Below, piece by piece: positions 1 to 9,636 of a stretch of DNA of 64,000 nucleotides. The notes beneath the pieces were generated by a model that had not been told where the DNA came from, ran no database searches, and was given only the letters and a program-made list of their open reading frames with translations. How positions within the stretch are numbered: position 1 is the first letter of the stretch; each line of letters opens with the position of its first letter. The position numbers and the translations under genes are program-made. The DNA is from Sporomusa termitida (lineage in GTDB: Bacteria > Bacillota > Negativicutes > Sporomusales > Sporomusaceae), in assembly GCF_007641255.1 (NCBI RefSeq), contig NZ_CP036259.1, positions 1,178,001-1,242,000 of the forward strand. Direction: 5' to 3'.

Positions 1-1
1 A

Positions 2-112
2 GATTTTAAAGAGGTAGAAGAAAAGTTCCTGGCGATGGGATATGACAAGGTTTATGAGCCGGGAACGCTGCCGGACGTGGTACTGGCCGACCTGCAAGCG
101 GATTTGATATAA
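2..112 (+). CDS. glmS: Glutamate mutase sigma subunit, C-terminal end (partial)
   Basis: The window opens inside a reading frame that ends at 110-112. The visible 36 residues read like the C-terminus of the small B12-binding subunit of glutamate mutase, with the family-typical MGYDKVYEPGT segment. The sigma subunit carries the cobalamin and works with the epsilon subunit encoded at 1537-2988. The next gene starts 16 bases after the stop, so this is the upstream gene of the same operon. The B12-binding motif lies outside the window and cannot be checked. Confidence 0.8.
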   Translation, partial: DFKEVEEKFLAMGYDKVYEPGTLPDVVLADLQADLI

Positions 113-128
113 AAAGGGGTCTGGTATT

Positions 129-1511
129 TTGAATAATGTATTGCTCATCGACTTCGGCAGTACTTATACCAAAATTACAGCGGTAGATATTGAACAGGAA
201 CAGGTATTAGGTACTGCCCGGGGGATTACTACTGTTACCACCGATATCATGGACGGCCTTAATCAGGCCCTGGCCGCGTTGTTTGCCCGGACCGGCAAGC
301 TTGATTTCAGCCAGGTGCTGGGCTGTTCAAGCGCGGCCGGCGGGCTGAAAATGATCGCTGTCGGCTTAGTGCCGGAGATGACGGCCGAGGCTGCCAAGCG
401 GGCGGCGTTGGGGGCCGGCGCCAAGGTGCTGAAGGTGTTCAGTCATGAGTTAAGTGAATATGAGCTGGAAGAGATTGCCGGGCTACAGCCTGATATTATT
501 CTCCTGGCCGGCGGTACCGACGGCGGCAATCAAAAAGTCATCGTCCATAATGCTCAGATGCTGGCCGGGCTGGGCCTGGACATACCGGTAGTGGTAGCCG
601 GCAATAAGTCGGTAACGCCGGCGGTGGTTAAAATCCTGGCGGCGAAAATGACCGAGGTCCGGCCCACCGAAAACGTTATGCCCAGGCTGGATGAACTTAA
701 TATTGAGCCGGCCCGGGTTGTTATCCGGGATATATTTCTGAACCGCATCACTGAAGCCAAGGGCTTAAACCGGGCCAATAAAATGGTTGACCGGCTGGTT
801 ATGCCGACACCGGCTGCCGTTTTGAAAGCGGCCGAGCTGTTAAGCCAGGGCGGGGGCGGGGAAACAGGCCTCGGTGATTTAATGGTAATGGACATCGGCG
901 GCGCCACCACCGATGTGTACTCGATCGCTAAAGGCGATCCCACCGTGGGCGGGGTTTCGTTAAAGGGTCTGGCTGAGCCGTTTGGCAAACGCACGGTGGA
1001 AGGGGACCTGGGCATGCGCTATAGTGCCGGCGCCCTGTTAAAAGCCGCCGGGGCGGAGATGATTGCCGGCTATGCCGGTGTGACGCCGGCCGCCGCCGCC
1101 GCCTATGTCGCCAAAGTGGAAGCCGATATCGATTATCTGCCGGCAACGGAGGCCGAAGCGGCCGTTGAGATTGCGATGGGCAAAGCCTGCGTAAAGCTTA
1201 GTGCCGACAGGCATGTGGGGCATCTGGTTATTTACTACACGCCCTTTGGCATCAGCCATGTCCAGAATGGCAAGGATCTGACCAGGGTGGCCACGGTGAT
1301 CGGCACCGGCGGGGTGATTGTCAACAACCCCAAGCCGGCGGAGATCTTGAAGGGCATATTATTTGATGAAAATAGCCCGGAGGTACTCAAGCCACAGCAA
1401 CCGGAGTTTTTCATTGACCAGGATTACATCATGGCATCGATGGGCCTGCTGGGCGAAGAATATCCTGCTGCAGCGGTGCGAATGATGAAAAAATACATTA
1501 TCAAGCAATAG
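129..1511 (+). CDS. glmL: Glutamate mutase accessory protein GlmL (MutL-type ASKHA ATPase)
   Basis: This 460-residue protein belongs to the MutL/GlmL family found between the two glutamate mutase subunits. The family has an actin/Hsp70-type ATPase fold and is thought to help reactivate or maintain the B12 mutase. The N-terminal phosphate motif is LLIDFGSTYTKI and the second is MDIGGATTDVY near residue 258. Length matches the family. The start is a TTG at 129 behind an AAGGGG ribosome site. It sits between glmS and glmE, the usual gene order. Its exact biochemical role is less certain than its family. Confidence 0.93.
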   Translation: MNNVLLIDFGSTYTKITAVDIEQEQVLGTARGITTVTTDIMDGLNQALAALFARTGKLDFSQVLGCSSAAGGLKMIAVGLVPEMTAEAAKRAALGAGAKVLKVFSHELSEYELEEIAGLQPDIILLAGGTDGGNQKVIVHNAQMLAGLGLDIPVVVAGNKSVTPAVVKILAAKMTEVRPTENVMPRLDELNIEPARVVIRDIFLNRITEAKGLNRANKMVDRLVMPTPAAVLKAAELLSQGGGGETGLGDLMVMDIGGATTDVYSIAKGDPTVGGVSLKGLAEPFGKRTVEGDLGMRYSAGALLKAAGAEMIAGYAGVTPAAAAAYVAKVEADIDYLPATEAEAAVEIAMGKACVKLSADRHVGHLVIYYTPFGISHVQNGKDLTRVATVIGTGGVIVNNPKPAEILKGILFDENSPEVLKPQQPEFFIDQDYIMASMGLLGEEYPAAAVRMMKKYIIKQ

Positions 1512-1536
1512 TTGATAAGAGGAGGCTTTTGTTCAC

Positions 1537-2988
1537 ATGGAACTTAAGAATAAAAAGTGGACGCATGACGAGTTTTATGCCACCCGCGAGGAAGTCCTGA
1601 CCCACTGGCCGACAGGCAAAGAGGTCGATTTTGCAGAAGCGGTCAAATATCATGAAAACATCCCGGCCAAACGCCATTTTGCCAAACGCCTGGTCAAAGC
1701 CAAAAAAAACGGCGAGACCCTGACCCAACCGCGTGCCGGTGTTGCCCTTATTGATGAACATATAAATTTGCTTAACTTCCTGAAGACGGAAGGGGAAGCC
1801 GACCTCCTGCCCAGCACTATTGACAGCTATACCCGCCAAAACCAGTATAAAGAAGCCCAGAACGGTATTGAAGAAAGCCTGAAAGCCGGGCGCTCCCTGT
1901 TAAACGGCTTCCCGGCTGTTAATCACGGGGTTGCCGGGGTACGCCGGGTTGTGGAAAGTGTTGACGCGCCGCTGCAGGTTCGTCATGGCACCCCGGATGC
2001 CCGCTTGTTAGGTGAGATTACGATTGCCGCCGGTTACACCTCTTACGAGGGTGGCGGTATTTCCTACAATATTCCTTATGCCAAAAGTGTGTCGCTGGAA
2101 AAGACGATCTACGACTGGCAGTATTGCGACCGGATGATTGGCATTTATGCCGAACATGGTATTGAGATCAACCGGGAACCGTTTGGGCCGCTGACCGGTA
2201 CCCTGGTGCCGCCCAGTGTTTCGCACGCGGTAGCGATCATCGAAGGTATTCTTGCGGCCGAACAGGGTGTAAAGAATATCACCCTTGGCTATGGTCAGTG
2301 CGGTAATCTGATTCAGGATATTGCCGCCATTCGCGCCCTGGAACAGCTGGCCGAAGAATATATGAACAAACACGGCTACAATGGTTGTGTACTTACCACT
2401 GTGTTTCATCAATGGATGGGCGGATTCCCGCAGGATGAGGCCAAGGCCTTTGGGGTTATTTCCTGGGGCGCGGCGACGGCAGCCCTGGCGAAAGCCACCA
2501 AGGTTATTGTCAAGACCCCTCATGAAGCCTTGGGTATTCCGACGAAGGAAGCCAACGCCCAGGGGCTGCGCACCACCAAACAGATGATTAATATGCTGAA
2601 GGATCAGGCTTTCCCGCTGACGAGTGAGCTGGAGCTGGAAATCAATATAATTAAAGCTGAAACCCGCTGCATTCTGGATAAGGTATATGAGCTGGGCGGC
2701 AATGATTATGCCGTCGGGGCGGTGCGGGCTTTCGAGGCCGGTGTGCTTGATGTGCCGTTCGCGCCCAGCAAGTTCAGCCTGAACAAAATCCTGCCGGCCC
2801 GTGATAACAACGGGGCTGTGCGCCTGTTCGATGTCGGCAATCTGCCGTTTACGCCGGACCTTGTTGCTTTCCATCAGGACAAGATGGCGGAGCGGGCCAG
2901 AGCCGAAGGCCGTTCCGCCAGTTTCCAAATGGTGATTGACGATATCTATGCTATCTCCAAAGGTAATCTGGTAGGCCGCCCGCGGTAA
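1537..2988 (+). CDS. glmE: Glutamate mutase epsilon (catalytic) subunit
   Basis: The 483-residue product is the catalytic TIM-barrel subunit of coenzyme-B12-dependent glutamate mutase, which rearranges L-glutamate to (2S,3S)-3-methylaspartate. Length and overall sequence match the family, including an N-terminal region with the run [13 protein letters not shown] and the segment [10 protein letters not shown]. An ATG at 1537 follows a strong GAGGAGG site. It lies 25 bases after glmL and about 100 bases before mal, the next pathway enzyme. Enzyme activity would need cobalamin supplied from elsewhere in the genome. Confidence 0.95.
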   Translation: MELKNKKWTHDEFYATREEVLTHWPTGKEVDFAEAVKYHENIPAKRHFAKRLVKAKKNGETLTQPRAGVALIDEHINLLNFLKTEGEADLLPSTIDSYTRQNQYKEAQNGIEESLKAGRSLLNGFPAVNHGVAGVRRVVESVDAPLQVRHGTPDARLLGEITIAAGYTSYEGGGISYNIPYAKSVSLEKTIYDWQYCDRMIGIYAEHGIEINREPFGPLTGTLVPPSVSHAVAIIEGILAAEQGVKNITLGYGQCGNLIQDIAAIRALEQLAEEYMNKHGYNGCVLTTVFHQWMGGFPQDEAKAFGVISWGAATAALAKATKVIVKTPHEALGIPTKEANAQGLRTTKQMINMLKDQAFPLTSELELEINIIKAETRCILDKVYELGGNDYAVGAVRAFEAGVLDVPFAPSKFSLNKILPARDNNGAVRLFDVGNLPFTPDLVAFHQDKMAERARAEGRSASFQMVIDDIYAISKGNLVGRPR

Positions 2989-3093
2989 GCCGCCGGTTCT
3001 GCTGCTGAACCAGCCGGGTGCGGCGGCCGGTGATTAACCTGACCGCACGCCTGCCTCTTTTTATTGTTAACATAAATACTAAGGAGCGATACA

Positions 3094-4341
3094 ATGAAAA
3101 TAGTTGATGTAGTTTGCGCCAAAGGCCGGACCGGTTTTTACTTCGATGATCAGCGGGCCATTAAGGCCGGGGCTGCTCATGATGGCTTTACCTATATCGG
3201 ACAGCCTGTCACTGCCGGTTTCAAGGCTGTCCGTCAGGCCGGGGAAGCCGTATCGGTTATGATTATGCTGGAAGACGGCCAGATTGCTTGTGGCGACTGC
3301 GCGGCTGTGCAATATAGCGGCGCCGGCGGCCGGGATCCCTTATTCCTGGCAGAGGATTTTATTCCGGTTATTGAGAAAATGATTAAACCCCGGCTGGTTG
3401 GCCGGGAACTGGCTTCTTTCAAGCAGCTGGCGGAAGAGATCGACAACCTGACCTACGACGATGGCAAACGGATTCACACGGCTTTGCGGTATGGGGTTAC
3501 CCAGGCGATTTTGGCTGCGGTGGCCAAAGCCAAGAAACAGCTGATGTGCGAAGTGATTGCCGCTGAATATAACACCCAGGTAAGTGAGCAGGAAATTGCT
3601 ATCTTTACCCAGTCGGGCGATGACCGTTATAATAATGTTGACAAAATGATTATTAAGCATGCTGAGGTATTACCCCACGGCCTGATTAATAATGTGCAGG
3701 AGAAGCTGGGAGAAAACGGCGAACTGCTATTAGAATATGTGGGCTGGCTGCGGGACCGGGTGGCTCAGCTCAAAACCACGGCCGACTATGCGCCGGTACT
3801 GCATATTGACGTATATGGCACAATCGGCCTGGCCTTCCAAAATAATGTTGACCGGATGGTGGAATTTTTCCGCCGGCTGGAACAGGCGGCCGCGCCCCTT
3901 ACGCTCCGCATTGAAGGCCCGGTGGATGTTGAGGACCGGGAACAGCAGATTGAGGTGCTGGCCGCGATTACTTCCCGCCTGCATGCCGAGCAAATTAATG
4001 TTGAGATTGTTGCCGACGAGTGGTGCAATACCTTTGATGATATTAAGGATTTTGCCGACAAAGGCGCCGGCGACATGCTGCAGATCAAAACCCCTGACCT
4101 TGGCGGCATTAACAATATTATTGAAGCTGTCCTGTACTGCAAGCAGAAAGGGGTTGGCGCTTATCAGGGCGGTACCTGCAATGAGACCAACCGCTCGGCC
4201 GAGGTCTGTGTCCATATCGCGATGGCAACCCAGCCTGTACAAATGCTGGCTAAACCGGGCATGGGCGTAGACGAGGGCTATATGATTGTTTATAATGAGA
4301 TGCAGCGCATTCTTGCAGTGCGCCGGACTCGCAAACACTAA
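3094..4341 (+). CDS. mal: Methylaspartate ammonia-lyase
   Basis: The 415-residue enolase-superfamily enzyme deaminates 3-methylaspartate to mesaconate. The metal ligands known from the Clostridium tetanomorphum enzyme are visible at nearly identical spacing: Asp239 (HID), Glu274 (RIEGP) and Asp308 (ADEW). The catalytic lysine is Lys332 in QIKTPDLGG. The start at 3094 follows AAGGAG. The gene directly follows glmE, so substrate made by the mutase is consumed by the next gene. All residues needed for activity appear to be present. Confidence 0.96.
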   Translation: MKIVDVVCAKGRTGFYFDDQRAIKAGAAHDGFTYIGQPVTAGFKAVRQAGEAVSVMIMLEDGQIACGDCAAVQYSGAGGRDPLFLAEDFIPVIEKMIKPRLVGRELASFKQLAEEIDNLTYDDGKRIHTALRYGVTQAILAAVAKAKKQLMCEVIAAEYNTQVSEQEIAIFTQSGDDRYNNVDKMIIKHAEVLPHGLINNVQEKLGENGELLLEYVGWLRDRVAQLKTTADYAPVLHIDVYGTIGLAFQNNVDRMVEFFRRLEQAAAPLTLRIEGPVDVEDREQQIEVLAAITSRLHAEQINVEIVADEWCNTFDDIKDFADKGAGDMLQIKTPDLGGINNIIEAVLYCKQKGVGAYQGGTCNETNRSAEVCVHIAMATQPVQMLAKPGMGVDEGYMIVYNEMQRILAVRRTRKH

Positions 4342-4424
4342 GAAACTAACTGCTAGAGGTTCCGGGTGCCAGGCAAAACCAGGCCGCTGACAGGGGTTTA
4401 GCAGTGCAGAGGGGGGGACCTGTC

Positions 4425-5366
4425 ATGAAATCCACGGTTACACTAGGTCTTGGTGACCAGCTTATGTATTCCAGCTACTTTGCTCCCCGCGGCCGCAACC
4501 GCATGTACATCCTGGGGCAGCAGCTGAGTGAACGCTATTTGTCGCCGCTTGACCGGCTTATCGGGATCATCGGCGATGCCGGTGCCGGTAAATCATCGAT
4601 GGTAAAGGGGATGTTTCCGGGACTGGAGCTTACGAATGATGACGACGGTGTTAATATCAGGCCGCTGCCATTGCTTAAGAATATCGACCGGGGATTTTTC
4701 TCCAGCCACACCTATCATCTTGATATGCGGTTTGAACTGGCTTTTACGCAGATCCATGTTTTGGCGGAGGCTGTCCGGCAGGCCCTGGCTCATGATAAAC
4801 GGGTCATTGTCGAGCACTTTGACCTCCTGTATCCCTTGCTCAAAACCAATGCCGATGTCCTCATCGGCGTTGGCGGCGAGGTTATTGTTGTCCGGCCAAC
4901 CGTGTTTGGCCCTGTACCGCAGGAAATCAGGGATGTTGTCGTAAAAACCCTCCAATACCGGAAAATGGCGCACACGGCCGAAGACCTTACCACCCGGGTC
5001 CTGGTTAACGACTACGGGGCGATCCTGGAATTCCGCCACCGCGATGTTCATCATGGCTTTGTGCTGGAATACCCGCTGGAGTTGTCGGCTGCCTTGCCGG
5101 AGGTGGAGCGGAAGGTGAAAAAGCTGATTGAGGAAGAGATCAATATCAGCTATTGCGATGAGGGCCATATTAAGATTGGCGATATGACCTGGGCCTGTTC
5201 GGGGCCGCGCACGCATGTGCGCAATACGGAAGAGATTGAAAACTTCCGTCTGATGCCTGAATATAAATTTGATCCCAAAACCCGGACCTATCTTATTATC
5301 GGCCTTGTCGGTCCCATGTCGGATACGCTTGATGGGTTTAACCTGTTAAACACTGTCAATTGTTAA
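4425..5366 (+). CDS. P-loop protein of methylaspartate clusters, function unknown
   Basis: The product has about 313 residues and contains a clear Walker A loop, GDAGAGKSS, at about residues 50-58. It is probably a nucleotide-binding protein with a C-terminal region of mixed alpha/beta character. I recall similar proteins near glutamate mutase genes annotated as carrying an alanyl-tRNA-synthetase-type additional domain, but I cannot confirm this here. The ATG at 4425 is preferred because an AGAGGGGGG site lies 8 bases before it; a GTG at 4404 is also in frame. It lies between mal and the lyase genes, which suggests a maintenance or kinase-like role in the pathway. Confidence 0.65.
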   Translation: MKSTVTLGLGDQLMYSSYFAPRGRNRMYILGQQLSERYLSPLDRLIGIIGDAGAGKSSMVKGMFPGLELTNDDDGVNIRPLPLLKNIDRGFFSSHTYHLDMRFELAFTQIHVLAEAVRQALAHDKRVIVEHFDLLYPLLKTNADVLIGVGGEVIVVRPTVFGPVPQEIRDVVVKTLQYRKMAHTAEDLTTRVLVNDYGAILEFRHRDVHHGFVLEYPLELSAALPEVERKVKKLIEEEINISYCDEGHIKIGDMTWACSGPRTHVRNTEEIENFRLMPEYKFDPKTRTYLIIGLVGPMSDTLDGFNLLNTVNC

Positions 5367-5470
5367 AAGGCTGATTACCTGCTTAAGGCTGATCAGTCTT
5401 GTTTTTCTTATCCCGGCAGAATTTATAAAATTTGCTGCTATGGGCTAAGGGCAGAAAAATTTTTACCCTA

Positions 5471-5630
5471 AAGGACACGGCTGGCTTTAGCCGGTGTCCT
5501 GGGGGACTTGGCACAAGCCAGGTTTTTTTAACATGATCAGAAAGTATAGCGGTTTCTGATCATAAGTAAGAACGACTAAGACTTCTGCCAGCGTCCTGCC
5601 GGACTTGGCACAAGTCAGGTCTTTTCTTAA
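5471..5630 (+). promoter_or_regulatory. Tandem terminator-like hairpins before citD
   Basis: The 275-base gap before citD is densely structured. A hairpin at 5471-5500 (GGACAC...GTGTCC) comes first. Two related units follow, at 5494-5530 and 5590-5630, each with a GACTTGGCACAAG core hairpin followed by a T-rich run. A perfect 11-bp stem at 5533-5562 (ATGATCAGAAA) separates them. The arrangement looks like repeated transcription attenuation between mal and the lyase genes. No known riboswitch class is recognised. A tandem duplication of an ordinary terminator is the simplest explanation. Confidence 0.5.
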
Positions 5631-5641
5631 GGAGGGGTAGT

Positions 5642-5932
5642 ATGAATGAGCTTAAGCCGGCGCAAGCCGGAACTCTTGAATCCAATGATATTATGATAAC
5701 CGTGGCGCCCGGGGCTCAGGGCAGTGGCATAAGCATTGAACTGGAAAGCATTGTTTTCGCTCAATACGGCCAGGCTATCCGGAAGACAATTACGGCCGTC
5801 ATTGCTGAGCAGGACATTACTGATATATATATTAAGGCGGTGGACCGGGGGGCGCTGGACTGCACAATCCGGGCCCGTACGCTGGCCGCCCTCACCCGGG
5901 CCGGCGTTGTGCCGGCAAAGGAGCTGATATAA
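5642..5932 (+). CDS. citD: Citrate/citramalate lyase acyl carrier protein (gamma chain)
   Basis: The 96-residue protein matches CitD, the acyl carrier subunit of citrate lyase and citramalate lyase. Ser14 in the LESND segment is the expected attachment site for the phosphoribosyl-dephospho-CoA arm. An AAGGAGGGG ribosome site precedes the ATG. The stop codon overlaps the start of citE by one base, so the genes are translationally coupled. Because it sits behind mal, the complex more likely cleaves citramalate than citrate. The prosthetic-group genes citX and citG are not seen in this window. Confidence 0.92.
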   Translation: MNELKPAQAGTLESNDIMITVAPGAQGSGISIELESIVFAQYGQAIRKTITAVIAEQDITDIYIKAVDRGALDCTIRARTLAALTRAGVVPAKELI

Positions 5933-6807
5933 TGGATTTGCGCCGGACGATGTTATTTATGCCGGGCAATAACCCCGGTATGCTGCAAAACGGCGGTGTC
6001 TTCGGGGCTGATGCCATTATTCTTGATCTGGAAGACGCAGTGGCGCCACAGGAAAAAGACGCCGCCCGGCTGCTGGTGGCCGAAGCCTTGAGAACTATCG
6101 ATTACCGGGCCAGTGAGAAGGTAGTGCGGATTAACCCGCTGGACACCTTTGCCCGGCAGGACATTAAGGCGATTGTGCCTTGCGGCCTTGATGCCATTAT
6201 AGTGCCGAAAGTGGAGAGCCCGGAAGATATCCGGCAGGCCGCCCGTCTGGTGGCGGCGGCGGAAACGCCGGGGCAGGCGCCGGTTAAACTGATCGCCCTG
6301 CTGGAAACCCCCTGCGGTATTGCCGAGGCCTATCCGATTGCCAGGGCGGATAAGCGGGTGGCAGGACTGGCTTTTGGCGCCGAGGACTATACAGCAGCCC
6401 TGGGGGCGAAACGGACTAAAGAAGGCACTGAGATATTCAGCGCCCGGACCATTGTGGTGAACAGCGCCGCCGCTGCCGGCATTCAGTCTATTGACACCCC
6501 GTTTACCGATGTCAATGACCGGGATGGCCTGCTGGCGGATACTGCTTTGGCCAAACAGCTGGGGTTTAAAGGCAAATTGGCCATTAACCCCCGCCAAATT
6601 GATGATATTCATCGTGTGTTTGACCCCACTGCCCAGGAAATTGACTGGGCCCGGCGGGTCATAAAAGCGATCCGTAAAGCGGAGGCCGAAGGTGCAGGGG
6701 TGGCTTCGCTTGACGGCAAAATGGTCGATGCCCCGATTGTTGCCAGGGCTGAGCGTACACTGCATCTGGCCCGTTTGCTGGGTTTGGCCGAGGGAGGCTT
6801 ATTATGA
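5932..6807 (+). CDS. citE: Citrate/citramalate lyase beta subunit
   Basis: The 291-residue product is a CitE-type aldolase-fold lyase subunit that cleaves the acyl-ACP intermediate. The typical opening LRRTMLFMPGNN, the acidic metal-site segment ILDLEDAVAP and the FGAEDYTA motif are all present. In the methylaspartate route this step yields pyruvate and leaves acetyl-ACP. The start overlaps the end of citD and the end overlaps citF by four bases. Sequence alone cannot separate citrate from citramalate specificity; the pathway context favours citramalate. Confidence 0.92.
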   Translation: MDLRRTMLFMPGNNPGMLQNGGVFGADAIILDLEDAVAPQEKDAARLLVAEALRTIDYRASEKVVRINPLDTFARQDIKAIVPCGLDAIIVPKVESPEDIRQAARLVAAAETPGQAPVKLIALLETPCGIAEAYPIARADKRVAGLAFGAEDYTAALGAKRTKEGTEIFSARTIVVNSAAAAGIQSIDTPFTDVNDRDGLLADTALAKQLGFKGKLAINPRQIDDIHRVFDPTAQEIDWARRVIKAIRKAEAEGAGVASLDGKMVDAPIVARAERTLHLARLLGLAEGGLL

Positions 6808-8351
6808 ACCAATTAACAAATGCAATCGGCCGCAGTCTGCCGGCCGATGTTGACGGCTACGGACCGGTACAGCCCTTTGCCGGGGCCTTTGCCACCGTCC
6901 CTGCTATGCGGCGGCAGGCGCCTAAGGTAAAACGGATTCTGCCGGGCGAGCAAAAACTGACGGCAGACCTGGCCGCAGTCTTCAAGCGTATCCCGGTTAC
7001 CGATGGGATGACGCTGTCGTTTCATCACCACCTGCGCAATGGCGACGGGGTTGTCAATATGGTGCTGGCCGTGGCGGCCCGGCTGGGACTTAAGAACCTG
7101 ACTGTCGCTTTAAGCTCGGTTTTTCCTGTTCATGCCCCCCTGGTCGAGCATGTTAAAAACGGCGTGGTAACAGGTCTTGATACGAATTACCTGTCAGGGC
7201 CGGTGGCCCAGGCGGTGTCCCACGGTGTGTTCCCCCGGCCGGTGGTGCTGCGAACACACGGCGGGCGGGCCCGGGCCATTGAATGCGGCCAGTTGAAAAT
7301 TGACGTTGCTTTTATTGCCGCCCCGGCGGCTGATGAGTACGGCAATCTCAACGGTGTTGCCGGTCCGGCGGCCTGCGGCTCACTCGGCTATGCGATGCCT
7401 GATGCGCAGTATGCCGACCATGTTGTGGCCATTACCGATTATCTGCTGCCGTTTCCGCTGGCACCGATATCGATCCCGCAAACGCGGGTCGATTATGTAG
7501 TGAAGGTTGATTGTATCGGCGACCCGAAGGGGATTGTTTCCGGCACCACCAAGATAACCAGGGACCCGGTCGGCCTGAAAATTGCCGAAACAACCGCCAA
7601 AGTGATTAAAGCCACCGGTCTGATTAAAGACGGATTTTCCTTCCAGACCGGTGCCGGCGGCGCATCGCTGGCCGCTGCCTACTATGTCCGGCAGATGATG
7701 GAAGAAACCGGCGTAACCGGCAGCTTTGCCCTGGGGGGGATAACCGGTTATATGGTGGAGATGCTGGAAAGCGGACTTTTTAGAAAACTGATTGATGTTC
7801 AGGGGTTTGATCTTGAGGCGGTACGTTCGTTAGCGGCCAATCCCAATCATTTGGAGGTGGGCGCCGATTTTTATGCCAGCCCGTTTAACCTGGGCGCCGC
7901 TGTCAATAACCTGGATGTGGTGGTCCTGGGGGCGACTGAGATCGATACCGGGTTTAATATTAATGTGGTAACAGGCTCGGACGGGGTGGTTATGGGCGGT
8001 TCCGGCGGCCACAGTGATGCGGCGGCGGGGGCGAAAGTGACGATTGTTGTTGCCAACCTGCTGCGCGGCCGTCTGCCTATTATTATGGATAAGGTGCTGA
8101 CAGCGACCACGCCGGGGGAAACGGTGGACGTACTGGTCACCGAGCGTGGTGTTGCCGTTAACCCGCGCCGCCGCGATTTATATGAGAAACTGCAGGCTGC
8201 CGGCTTGCCGTTAAAAACGGTAAACGAGCTAAAGGCCCTGGCTGAGGAAATTGCCGGTATACCTGCGGCTGTGACCACGCAGGCGAAGATTGTTGCCATT
8301 GTTGAGTACCGTGACGGGACCGTAATTGATGTGGTCAGGCAGGTCAAATAA
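6804..8351 (+). CDS. citF: Citrate/citramalate lyase alpha subunit (acyl-ACP transferase)
   Basis: The 515-residue protein is a CitF-family CoA-transferase-type subunit. It exchanges the acetyl group on the carrier protein for the incoming substrate. Features visible are the LSFHHHLRNGD segment near residue 73 and the glycine-rich VVMGGSGGHSDAAAGAK stretch near residue 395 typical of the family. Length is normal. The ATG lies in an ATGA overlap with citE, so the three lyase subunits are coupled. Confidence 0.93.
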   Translation: MNQLTNAIGRSLPADVDGYGPVQPFAGAFATVPAMRRQAPKVKRILPGEQKLTADLAAVFKRIPVTDGMTLSFHHHLRNGDGVVNMVLAVAARLGLKNLTVALSSVFPVHAPLVEHVKNGVVTGLDTNYLSGPVAQAVSHGVFPRPVVLRTHGGRARAIECGQLKIDVAFIAAPAADEYGNLNGVAGPAACGSLGYAMPDAQYADHVVAITDYLLPFPLAPISIPQTRVDYVVKVDCIGDPKGIVSGTTKITRDPVGLKIAETTAKVIKATGLIKDGFSFQTGAGGASLAAAYYVRQMMEETGVTGSFALGGITGYMVEMLESGLFRKLIDVQGFDLEAVRSLAANPNHLEVGADFYASPFNLGAAVNNLDVVVLGATEIDTGFNINVVTGSDGVVMGGSGGHSDAAAGAKVTIVVANLLRGRLPIIMDKVLTATTPGETVDVLVTERGVAVNPRRRDLYEKLQAAGLPLKTVNELKALAEEIAGIPAAVTTQAKIVAIVEYRDGTVIDVVRQVK

Positions 8352-8485
8352 AAGATTAAGCAATACGGTGGCCAACAAGCTGGCGATGATCCCGGGCGGG
8401 AGAGCAAACCCTCAGCCAGGTGGTCAGCGTCAGCCTGATAATCCGGTGTTGCTGCTGCCGGCGGGTGAACGGGGAGGGGATTGGT

Positions 8486-9532
8486 ATGTGGGCAAACTAT
8501 GATATCAGAGAGATTAACCTTGATAATACCAGGGAAGTTGAGGCTGTCCGTACTTTTTTGGCCGGTTTTGATCTGACTTATGATGGCAGTGCCGATTATA
8601 CGGTGGCCTTTTATCAACAGGCCGAGATGATCGCTACCGGTTCCCTGGCCGGCGAGGTATTGCGCAATATTGCCGTTGCCCCTAAGCTGCAGGGGGAGGG
8701 GCTGACTGCCAAGGTTGTCAGTCAGCTGATGCAGCAGGCCGGGCAACGGGGAATTTATCACTATTTTATCTATACCAAGCCCGCTGCCGCGCCGCTGTTT
8801 ACGGCCTTAGGCTTTAAAGAGGTAGCTCGCTGCGAGCCCTTTGCTGTGTTACTGGAATCCGGGCTGGGTTCCATTGACAGTTACTGCCGGCAGGCGGCAG
8901 CTCAGGCCGCGCAGTTACCGGCCGGCCCCAGAGCCGCCCTTGTTGTTAACTGTAATCCGTTCACCTTAGGCCATAAAGCCCTGATCGCCCGGGCGGCAGG
9001 TGAAAACCAGGGGGTGGTTGTCCTGGTCGTCAGTGAAGAAAAGTCACTGTTTCCCTTTGCGGTGCGGGAGCGCTTAGTCCGGGAGGGACTGACGGAGTAC
9101 AATAATGTTTTAGTATTGCCGGCCGGCAAATATATTGTTTCCGCTGCGACCTTTCCCGGCTACTTTACCCGCGGCGCAGACACAGAGCAGGCGCAGGCGT
9201 GCCTTGACGCCACCATTTTTGCCCGTTATATTGGTCCGGCCCTGGGTGTGAACAGGCGTTATGTCGGCGATGAGCCCTATTGTGCAACCACCAGTGGCTA
9301 TAATCAGGCATTAGCGGCCATACTGCCGCAGCACGGCATTGAGCTGGTAATGATATCTCGCATCAAGGATGGGGACGAGGCGATCAGCGCCTCGCGGGTG
9401 CGGGAGCTGATCCGCCGTCAGGACTGGGCTGCTGTTAAACAACTGGTGCCGGCAACAACCTACCAGTATCTGCTGTCACCGGCAGCGCAGCCCGTCATTG
9501 ACCGTATTCAGGCCAGCCGTTCGCGGCATTGA
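8486..9532 (+). CDS. citC: Citrate/citramalate lyase ligase (acetate:ACP ligase)
   Basis: The roughly 348-residue enzyme activates the lyase by acetylating the thiol of the carrier-protein arm using ATP and acetate. The N-terminal half looks like a GNAT acetyltransferase domain (VAPKLQGEGL) and the C-terminal half like a nucleotidyltransferase with NPFTLGHK at about residue 157. The start at 8486 has a GGGAGGGG site and matches the usual family length; an upstream in-frame start at 8420 would add an unlikely Cys-rich leader. It follows citF, although in many cit operons citC comes first. Confidence 0.9.
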   Translation: MWANYDIREINLDNTREVEAVRTFLAGFDLTYDGSADYTVAFYQQAEMIATGSLAGEVLRNIAVAPKLQGEGLTAKVVSQLMQQAGQRGIYHYFIYTKPAAAPLFTALGFKEVARCEPFAVLLESGLGSIDSYCRQAAAQAAQLPAGPRAALVVNCNPFTLGHKALIARAAGENQGVVVLVVSEEKSLFPFAVRERLVREGLTEYNNVLVLPAGKYIVSAATFPGYFTRGADTEQAQACLDATIFARYIGPALGVNRRYVGDEPYCATTSGYNQALAAILPQHGIELVMISRIKDGDEAISASRVRELIRRQDWAAVKQLVPATTYQYLLSPAAQPVIDRIQASRSRH

Positions 9533-9636
9533 CAGTCCAGCCGTTCCGCAGTAGCCGCAGCTGTTTACGATAGCCCTTATGCCGGCCAATCAACTGGTCT
9601 GTCAGCCAACAGCAAATATATTTAGGGGGTATTTAT

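Noticed and set aside
2008-2928. Long open frame on the minus strand inside glmE
   Set aside because: It is a shadow of the GC-rich coding strand of glmE, with no ribosome site and no recognisable protein features.
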